A stretch of DNA of 64,000 nucleotides from Caldilineaceae bacterium (GTDB lineage Bacteria; Chloroflexota; Anaerolineae; Caldilineales; Caldilineaceae). Of this stretch, positions 58,486 through 64,000 are shown one piece after another. A program made the position numbers and the translations under genes. Within the stretch, counting starts at the first letter, position 1. Every line of letters begins with the position of its first letter. The notes under the pieces were generated by a model. That model searched no databases. It had not been told where the DNA came from and saw only the letters and a program-made list of their open reading frames with translations. The DNA lies in contig WTGY01000113.1 in assembly GCA_011523365.1 (NCBI GenBank), forward strand, positions 51,434 to 115,433, written 5' to 3'.

Positions 58486-59898
58486 TTACGATTGCTGAAC
58501 TACAGGGTCTGGTCCCGCCGCGGCGATACGGAGCGGCGGGTCGTGGGTGTTGGCGAGGCTGTGATCCCCGGATTCAACGGCGATGCGCCACATCTGCCGG
58601 GTCATGGCCTGGATTCTGCGGGCATGGGCCGGGTTCTGCGCCAGGTTGTTCATCTCGAAGGGGTCTGCGGCGAGGTTGTAGAGCTCGTCGTAGTCGAAGC
58701 CGTTGTGGACGAACTTCCAGTCCCCGTCCCACAGGATGCGCTGGGTGAGAAGGTAGCGGCCGCCGTGGTATTCGGCGAAGCCCTGTTGGTAAGCCGACGT
58801 GTTTTGCGGGCTGGCCAGCAGAGGGGCAAAGGAGCTGCCGTCGATGTATTCCAGCGGCGGCGCGCCGACCAGCTCCAGAAGTGTCTGGCCGACTTCCTGC
58901 AGGCCGACGCGGGCATCGCTCACCGCGGCGGGGGTCACGCCGGGCCCGGCTATCACGAGGGGGATGTTGTAAATCTCTTCAAAGGCGCCGATGTTCTTGC
59001 AGTAGAGCCCGTGCGCGCCGAGAAGCTCGCCGTGATCCGATGTCATCACCACGATCGTGTTTTCGAACTGGTCGGCGCGTTCCACCCGGTCCAGAAGGCG
59101 CCCGAACTGCCGGTCGATCTCGCTGATGGAGGCGTAGTAGCAGGCCGCGGCCTCGCGGTGTTCGCGGTCGGTCCAGCCGCGCCATACCTGCGCGGCGCGT
59201 TTGTAGAGGTTGGGCTGGCCGCACAGGTCGTGGCGGACGTTGGGCTGCAGCGGGATCGAGTCGACGTCGTACCGGGCGAAGGCGTCCTGGTGGCAGTAGA
59301 AGGGGTCGCGGGGTTCGGTGAAGCTGACGAAACAGCACCAGGGCGCGCGTTCGGCCAGGACCGTGTCCAGATAGGCGAGGGCGGCGCCGGTCGTTTTGCC
59401 CATTCCGCGCTGGCCGGCGGGCAGATCACAGACGCCGTAGAAGCGGTTGGGCCGATAGCCGGGCGGGCCGTCGAGGTGGCGCTCGAGCGAGAAGCTGGCG
59501 GCGTCCCAGTCAGGGTTATCAAAGAGCGCGCCCTGCTCCTGCCAGCCGAAGCGGGAGAGGTTGTTGGAGCGTTCCACATGCCATTTGCCAAAGTAGCCGG
59601 TGTCGTAGCCGGCGGCAGTCAGCTGATCGGCCCAGTGGAGATAGGGTGTGCGCAGCCTTGCCTGATCGACTTCGACGGTATGCTCGACAAAGAGGACGCC
59701 GTGGTTGTGGGGCAGGAGACCGGTCATCAGACTGGCGCGGGCGGGCGAGCAGACTGGGTTGGGGGTGTAGGCGCGGCGGAAGCGCACGCCTCCGGCGGCC
59801 AGCCGGTCCAGGTTGGGGGTCCGGCAGGGGTTGTCCGGTTCGAGGACGCGACCCTGCATCTGGTCGGTCATGAGGAAGAGGATGTTGGGAGAGGACAT
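58486..59898 (-). CDS. sulfatase (formylglycine-dependent)
   Basis: A 470-residue type I sulfatase/phosphonate-hydrolase family enzyme. ATG 59898 gives MSSPNILFLMTDQMQGRVLE (metal Asp12); PNPVCSPARASLMTG contains C-x-P-x-R, whose Cys50 becomes formylglycine; GYDTGYFGKWHVERSN and VVMTSDHGELLGAHGLYCKN supply Lys, His, Asp and His of the active site. The C-terminus (WDGDWKFVHNGFDYDELYNL) is typical. No signal peptide is visible, so it may be cytoplasmic. No sulfatase-maturase gene is in the window. It cleaves a sulfate ester of unknown substrate, often a sugar. Confidence 0.9.
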   Translation of the reverse strand: MSSPNILFLMTDQMQGRVLEPDNPCRTPNLDRLAAGGVRFRRAYTPNPVCSPARASLMTGLLPHNHGVLFVEHTVEVDQARLRTPYLHWADQLTAAGYDTGYFGKWHVERSNNLSRFGWQEQGALFDNPDWDAASFSLERHLDGPPGYRPNRFYGVCDLPAGQRGMGKTTGAALAYLDTVLAERAPWCCFVSFTEPRDPFYCHQDAFARYDVDSIPLQPNVRHDLCGQPNLYKRAAQVWRGWTDREHREAAACYYASISEIDRQFGRLLDRVERADQFENTIVVMTSDHGELLGAHGLYCKNIGAFEEIYNIPLVIAGPGVTPAAVSDARVGLQEVGQTLLELVGAPPLEYIDGSSFAPLLASPQNTSAYQQGFAEYHGGRYLLTQRILWDGDWKFVHNGFDYDELYNLAADPFEMNNLAQNPAHARRIQAMTRQMWRIAVESGDHSLANTHDPPLRIAAAGPDPVVQQS

Positions 59899-59924
59899 GC
59901 GAATTACCCCGTTTGGTCTCACCG

Positions 59925-60179
59925 TTATCCGAAAATTCCCGCGAGAAAGAAGGCGAGCCCGGCCAGGATGACGACCCCAATCTTTATCAGAAGCAATGCC
60001 ATGCTGACAGCGATGTAGATGACGAGGCAGTTCCAGATCCAGACGGGCAGTGGCAGCGGGTTCGTCCGGAAACCGGCGATCAGGCTCCTGAGCGTTTGCC
60101 GGCTGGGTTGCCGCGACGGCCGGCTGTCGTCGGTGTAGCCATCGTCATAGCCTGGAAGCAAGGATGGATAGGGGTTCAT
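59925..60179 (-). CDS. small single-pass membrane protein
   Basis: 84 residues with ATG 60179 after GGGAGAAAC. The N-terminal half is Pro/Ser/Arg rich (SRPSRQPSRQTLRSLIAGFR) and the C-terminal half is one or two membrane helices (CLVIYIAVSMALLLIKIGVV, ILAGLAFFLAGIFG). It lies just upstream of the sulfatase on the same strand (26 bases), so the two are probably co-transcribed. Function unknown. Confidence 0.6.
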   Translation of the reverse strand: MNPYPSLLPGYDDGYTDDSRPSRQPSRQTLRSLIAGFRTNPLPLPVWIWNCLVIYIAVSMALLLIKIGVVILAGLAFFLAGIFG

Positions 60180-60274
60180 TTTGGATGTTTCTCCCTATGG
60201 AAATCGAGCAGGCGTGTGAAGACGATAACCCCGACCGCGGCTTCCTCGGCCGGCGAGCATGGGTTTTTCACGCC

Positions 60275-60910
60275 TCATTTATCCTCGCGGCCGTTTCTTG
60301 CATAGGCCCCGTAAGGGCCATCAAGCATTACGCAGAAGGCAGTAACGCCCCAAACGATGAGGGCGGACTCTATAGGGTCAAAGTCCGCGAGCCACGCACG
60401 CGATCCGTATATATCGGGACCATAGAGGCTGAACAGGTAGAGAATGCCAATGACAATCGTGCCTCCCATTCCTACAGCGAGAATTGAAATGATATGAGGC
60501 CGGTATTTCCTCAGTGTCCCTCCTCCTTTCCTTTTTCCAGCATCCCTTGCATCTGTCGTTTTCAGGGAGGGGAGATACCGTTCCAGGAAAGGAAGGGGCC
60601 GCAGCACACCCATGGCAACGGCGATTACCGGCCACATGTATACAGCCCACCAGATGTAGGGGATGTCGCCGAACAGCTTTTCAAGGGCGACGCCAGCCAG
60701 CACGCCTGCCATGAGCAAGATGATGGCCGTAATGAGACGAGGCTTGTATTTGGCTGGGACGGCAAAAGAGAGGGCGAGAAGGACGGTGGGGATGATAGCA
60801 AGCATGATCAGCGGCCCCGACCCTCGAAATCCCCAGATGAAGTAATTCAGCATTACGGCTGCAAGCGCCAGTCCCCATATCCTGTCATTACCTGAAATTT
60901 TCATTCCCAT
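60275..60910 (-). CDS. multi-pass membrane protein of unknown function
   Basis: A 211-residue protein with ATG 60910 after GAGGAGGAAAGC. About six hydrophobic helices are visible (LALAAVMLNYFIWGF; LIMLAIIPTVLLALSFAVPA; ITAIILLMAGVLAGVAL; YMWPVIAVAMGVLRPL; IISILAVGMGGTIVIGILYL; ALIVWGVTAFCVML) with a basic cytoplasmic loop in the middle. No family recognised. Same strand as the small membrane protein and sulfatase. Confidence 0.65.
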   Translation of the reverse strand: MGMKISGNDRIWGLALAAVMLNYFIWGFRGSGPLIMLAIIPTVLLALSFAVPAKYKPRLITAIILLMAGVLAGVALEKLFGDIPYIWWAVYMWPVIAVAMGVLRPLPFLERYLPSLKTTDARDAGKRKGGGTLRKYRPHIISILAVGMGGTIVIGILYLFSLYGPDIYGSRAWLADFDPIESALIVWGVTAFCVMLDGPYGAYARNGREDK

Positions 60911-61032
60911 GCTTTCCTCCTCGGTACAAGAGAATCACTGGGAGGCCATGAAGCGGGATCGCGGTCTGATGTCGCCTGGCGCCGTTTGAGCGGCAATCAG
61001 GAGGCGGGTTCGTTGAACCGGCATCACCGGCT

Positions 61033-61209
61033 TCAACCGGCGGCCGGCGCTACAGCGCCGACCACCCCCAGCACGGCCATCATGAATCCCAGTATGGCCA
61101 GCACGGCCATCATGACAATCAAGGCATGGCTGCGCCGTGCGGCGGCGCGCTCGGCAGACAGTTCCGATTCCAACTCGATACGCGTCATCGTCTTGAAGTC
61201 CCTGGTCAT
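61033..61209 (-). CDS. 58-residue tail-anchored membrane protein
   Basis: ATG 61209 is preceded by the very strong site CGGGAGGAGGACGC. The product starts MTRDFKTMTRIELESELSAE, a helical charged segment, and ends in one membrane helix (ALIVMMAVLAILGFMMAVLG). The longer frame covering it to 61554 is the shifted tail of the SIMPL pseudogene, not its own N-terminus. Function unknown. Confidence 0.6.
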   Translation of the reverse strand: MTRDFKTMTRIELESELSAERAAARRSHALIVMMAVLAILGFMMAVLGVVGAVAPAAG

Positions 61210-61269
61210 GCGTCCTCCTCCCGGGTTCCTGTTCGTTTGTCTTGAACCTGCCCTAAGAAGGTCATGAAG

Positions 61270-61948
61270 AGCGTGACAGGGCGAGCCGCGGTCCGGGCCC
61301 AGGATTGCGCTGGTGTGCGGCAGGCCGGCGGTTCTGAGCCCGGGCAGCTCCGCCAGTTCGTCAGTTTTGGCGCGAGACTGCGCCTGCGTGCGTTTTGGAC
61401 TCAACCGCAGCCGGATCGGACAGGCTGAAGTCGACGCTGAATATGTTGTTGGCGCCGGCGTCGATCGCGGCATCCAGCACGGCGTCGATGCTGTCCAGAT
61501 CCCGAATCGTAATGAGGAGGGTGTTGCTGGCGTGGTAACGCGTTTGATTTTCATTCAGCAGACCGTCCAGGCCCAGGCGTTCGGCAAAGATGCTGAGGTG
61601 ACTGATGCGGATGTCCGACGCGTCAACGTTCTGGGCGACGAGCGCGGCCCATACATCCGTCATTACGGCCTGGGCGGTTGAAGTGGCTTCCTTCACGGTT
61701 GGACTCAGGACTTCCACGCCTATCGTCGCGGTTGCCACATTCGGTCCGATGCTGAAGGTTTCCTTGCCCGCGGCGGTCACGGCGTGCGCGCCTGTCTAGG
61801 CCGGGGACTCTGTGCCGGTCGATGTCAGGATGGCTGCGTCTGCCAGCACGGGCGGCGTTCCGGGAAGCAGTACGAAGAGAGCGGTCAGGGCGAATGCCAG
61901 TATCATACCGATGTCGACTGCCATTCTGATTGGATGCGTGTAGGGCAT
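61270..61948 (-). pseudogene. SIMPL-domain protein, nonsense plus frameshift
   Basis: ATG 61948 after GGAGG starts a signal peptide (MILAFALTALFVLLPGTPPV). The frame meets TAG after GTESPA, then continues unchanged as TGAHAVTAAGKETFSIGPNV and ATIGVEVLSPTVKEATSTAQ, the SIMPL signature. Near 61370 the frame ends early (AVESKTHAGAVSRQN); the expected C-terminal helix, SRAKTDELAELPGLRTAGL, is found in another frame. Two lesions make this a pseudogene related to 46526-47293. Confidence 0.7.
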
Positions 61949-62176
61949 TGCATGCCTCCTTGTCTAGGCAGCGATTGCCGGATTGTGCCGGCGCGCGAGG
62001 CACTATACAGTTGTGGGGCACAGCATACGCCCCTTTTACGGGGTCTGGCCAGCGCAAATATACCGATTTCGGTAGGGCGATGTACCAAGATCGGTATATC
62101 GTTGCAATAGTCGGGCTCTGGAGGTCCTGATTGCCTGCTCTTATCCGGCCTTGAATGTAGTGATAAACAGAATCAA
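61949..62176. other. intergenic interval
   Basis: No gene. A short inverted pair ACCGATTTCGGT and a second CCAAGATCGGTATA occur near 62060-62100, upstream of the repeat cluster. Confidence 0.3.
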
Positions 62177-62330
62177 TTGATCCGCGAAGTCACGCGAAGA
62201 ACTGCTTTTTTCCACGGAGGAACACGGAGGGACACGGAGAACTGCTTTTTTGTCCGCGGAGGACGCGGAGGGACGCGGAGAACACCAAAGGCGTATCGGA
62301 TTTTCTTTGCGCAGGTGCGCCGCCCTTCGA
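62177..62330 (+). repeat. 'cgcggag' repeat cluster with TTTTCTTTGCGCAG tail
   Basis: Three units of the dispersed family (GAACTGCTTTTTTCCACGGA; GAACTGCTTTTTTGTCCGCG; GGACGCGGAGAACACC) followed by GGATTTTCTTTGCGCAGG, the same tail as at 15330-15350. No gene between here and 62511. Confidence 0.7.
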
Positions 62331-62510
62331 TGATGGCGGCAGACTGCCCGCTTTGCGATCAGCCGCAATGTCGTACAAAGTCCTGGAAGGAGACTGGCCG
62401 CTCCGGTATTGGCATAATACTGATACAGCAAAAGAAGAAAATGACGCGCAGCTTACATAAGAGCGTGGTAGACTTTAACTTATGGGGATCTGACTTGGAG
62501 GGGGGAGGGC

Positions 62511-63389
62511 GTGGAGCACAAGGCTTTCGGCCAGATCGTGACCGCGTTGCGCAAGGAGCAGATCGACTTCGCCAGCGGGAACAGTTGGAGCCAGCACCGA
62601 CTGGCCGACGAGACCGGATTGACGGTGCGGATCGTGGGCAAGATCGAACGGGGCGAGCAGGCGCGGCTGGACAGGGATATCCTGGAAGGACTGGCGCAGG
62701 CCTTTCAACTCACATCGTTTGAACGCCGCGAGTTCTTTGCGATGGCCAGCGAGGTGACGGACGCGGGGCTCGTGCGCGCGGCGCTGGGCAGTGAGGAGGT
62801 TTTCAGGCAGGTCTGGGCATTGCTGGACAGCCTCTGCGCGCCGGCCTTTCTCATGGGCCCCTTCGCCGACGTCATCGGCGTCAACCGCGCCCTGCTCGTT
62901 TTTCACGACTTGAGCCTGGCCCAACTCAAGGCTGCCCGGGAAACTGCCGCGGGCGCAAACAACATCGCTTTTCTCCTGGCTCCCGATGGACGCTTGCGGC
63001 AGATGTTGGGGCGCGGCTGGCGGCCGATCGCCCTCGCCAATGTGCAGCAGTGGCGGGCCATGACGCTGCGCTACCGGCACACGGCCCGCTTCCAGGAACT
63101 CTTCAGCGCCCTGTCCGCGTATCCCGACTTTTACGGGTTGTGGGCGGACAGCCACGAGGACGGTTACGACGATTACAGCCGTCTGCGCAGCTATTCCTAC
63201 CTGCACGGCGTGCACGGGCCGGTGGCGTACACGGTCTTTACCAACACCAGCCTGAGCGGATATGGGGAGCTGTATCTCTCCACGTTTGTGCCCCAGGACC
63301 GCGCCACGACCGCTCTTTTCCAGGCGCTGGCGGGTAAGGGCGGCGAGGCGCTGTCTCTCGCCCCGTGGCCGAATCCCAGCCTGGGTTAG
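62511..63389 (+). CDS. XRE-family regulator with MmyB-like ligand domain
   Basis: A 292-residue regulator starting at GTG 62511, which has GGAGGGGGGAGGG upstream. Residues 5-65 are a Cro/C1 helix-turn-helix (SWSQHRLADETGLTVRIVGK, IERGEQARLDRDILEGLAQA). The rest (ALLDSLCAPAFLMGPFADVI, VNRALLVFHDLSLAQLKAAR, then RYRHTARFQELFSALSAYPD and FYGLWADSHEDGY) matches the MmyB-like PAS-type domain of actinobacterial/Chloroflexota XRE regulators, thought to bind a fatty-acid-like ligand. Monocistronic. Confidence 0.85.
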   Translation: MEHKAFGQIVTALRKEQIDFASGNSWSQHRLADETGLTVRIVGKIERGEQARLDRDILEGLAQAFQLTSFERREFFAMASEVTDAGLVRAALGSEEVFRQVWALLDSLCAPAFLMGPFADVIGVNRALLVFHDLSLAQLKAARETAAGANNIAFLLAPDGRLRQMLGRGWRPIALANVQQWRAMTLRYRHTARFQELFSALSAYPDFYGLWADSHEDGYDDYSRLRSYSYLHGVHGPVAYTVFTNTSLSGYGELYLSTFVPQDRATTALFQALAGKGGEALSLAPWPNPSLG

Positions 63390-63473
63390 GAGCTAGGGGA
63401 TAGGGGTTAGGGGCCAGGGAGTTGTGAGGGGCCCATTGCAGCGCACAGGGGAGAGAGGCGGAGCGGGCCTGAT

Positions 63474-64000
63474 TCAGGTTATCTGGCGCGGTCGATATTG
63501 CAGGGCCTCGGCCAGGTGGGGCGTGTCGATATCCTCTTCTGCGGCGAGGTCGGCGATGGTGCGGGCCAGTTTGAGGATGCGGTGGTAGGCGCGGGCGCTG
63601 AGGTCCATCTGGCGGACGGCGGCCTGCATCAGGTTTTTGCCGTTCTCATTGATCTGGCAGTAGCGCTGGACTTCGGCGGGACCCATGTCGCCGTTGACGA
63701 CGATATGGGCCTTGTCCTGGTGGGCGAAGCGGGCCTGCTGGCGGGCGCGTGCCTGTTCGACGCGGCGGCGGATGTGGGCGGAAGGCTCGCCCGTTTCGAG
63801 GCCGGAGAGCTTCTGGAAGGGGACGCGGGCAACGTCTACATGGAGGTCGATGCGGTCGAGGAGCGGGCCGCTGATGCGGCCCTGGTAGCGCTGAACGGCG
63901 GACATGGAGCAGGAGCAGGGCTTGCGTTCGTCGCCGTAGAAGCCACAGGGGCAGGGGTTCATGGCGGCAACGAACATGAAGTTGGCGGGGAAGGAGAGGG
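63474..64000 (-). CDS. comM: ComM / Mg-chelatase-like AAA ATPase, C-terminal part
   Basis: The frame runs off the right edge (SFPANF before FVAAMNPCPCGF), so only the last 175 residues are visible. NPCPCGFYGDERKPCSC is the zinc-binding insertion, SGPLLDRIDLHVDVARVPFQ the sensor region with arginine finger, and ARAYHRILKLARTIADLA plus HLAEALQYR the C-terminal lid, all as in YifB/ComM, a branch-migration helicase needed for chromosomal integration of transformed DNA. Complete at its 3' end. Confidence 0.9.
   Translation of the reverse strand, partial: LSFPANFMFVAAMNPCPCGFYGDERKPCSCSMSAVQRYQGRISGPLLDRIDLHVDVARVPFQKLSGLETGEPSAHIRRRVEQARARQQARFAHQDKAHIVVNGDMGPAEVQRYCQINENGKNLMQAAVRQMDLSARAYHRILKLARTIADLAAEEDIDTPHLAEALQYRPRQIT

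Noticed and set aside
3137..61948. Genome-wide stop-codon reassignment to explain in-frame stops in the LRR, HNH, MFS and SIMPL genes
   Set aside because: All three stop codons are involved (TAA, TGA, TAG, TAG) and all three end intact genes elsewhere, so independent mutations or errors are simpler.
1..64000. tRNA, rRNA, tmRNA or riboswitch genes
   Set aside because: No cloverleaf with TTCRANYC-type T loop or other conserved RNA core was seen on either strand, apart from the intron and the two pseudoknots.

Overview
The window is a high-GC bacterial segment with no rRNA or tRNA. Its cell-envelope genes are a LysM L,D-transpeptidase, a TPR-rich lytic transglycosylase lipoprotein, a branched-chain amino-acid-type binding lipoprotein, SIMPL and DUF4349 proteins, an Atg22-like MFS carrier, and leucine-rich and TPR lipoproteins. 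Together with abundant dispersed palindromic and 'cgcggag/aactgctttttt' repeats they suggest a Chloroflexota-type organism (Caldilineae/Anaerolineae-like). That placement is inference from gene style only. The region is strongly accessory: an integrase, two or three replicon-like modules, restriction systems and many pseudogenes with one or two lesions.

Layout. 0-4 kb holds small paralogous secreted proteins sharing a C-terminal W-x-G-C-(E/D) motif, a small HTH protein, a broken LRR gene and a lipoprotein. 5-6.4 kb holds a tyrosine recombinase and a truncated HEPN gene. 6.6-9.1 kb is a GT-C (ArnT/PMT-like) membrane glycosyltransferase. 9.4-12.3 kb is a helicase IV-like UvrD protein. 12.5-19.5 kb is a block of minus-strand cell-wall and transport genes. 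A homologous leader of about 50 bp precedes three unrelated genes (6.5, 12.35 and 19.5 kb). 20.4-21.4 kb encodes a winged-helix replication-type protein with palindromic repeats inside its own coding sequence.

21.65-24.16 kb contains the least familiar material. Two copies of a pseudoknotted RNA fold with compensatory changes are associated with genes for membrane-anchored HNH proteins (the first broken), followed by an ORF-less group II intron of about 737 nt. Facing it on the minus strand is a seven-gene, 17-kb defence operon (41.08 to 24.19 kb). In order of transcription it encodes a DruE-like DEAH/DUF1998 helicase, a DruA (DUF4338) protein, a Zn-ribbon DNA methylase, a PD-(D/E)XK nuclease, a 1271-residue nuclease/STAND-like protein with a degenerate P-loop, a Rossmann methyltransferase-like protein, and a reverse transcriptase whose start overlaps the preceding stop (ATGA). 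The promoter candidate lies at 41.12-41.15 kb. Neither the Druantia-like combination nor the methyltransferase-RT pair matches a system I can name with certainty.

41.7-57 kb looks plasmid-derived: ParA plus a ribbon-helix-helix partner with two operator palindromes, an XhoI/PaeR7I-like restriction-modification pair, and (after chromosomal-type genes at 45-51.6 kb) a replicon. The replicon has nine exact iterons and a translationally coupled primase-helicase-initiator operon, an IncQ-like order, with a candidate antisense RNA at its head. The right end carries a TPR protein, a sulfatase, small membrane proteins, a SIMPL pseudogene, an XRE/MmyB-type regulator and the start-truncated ComM gene.
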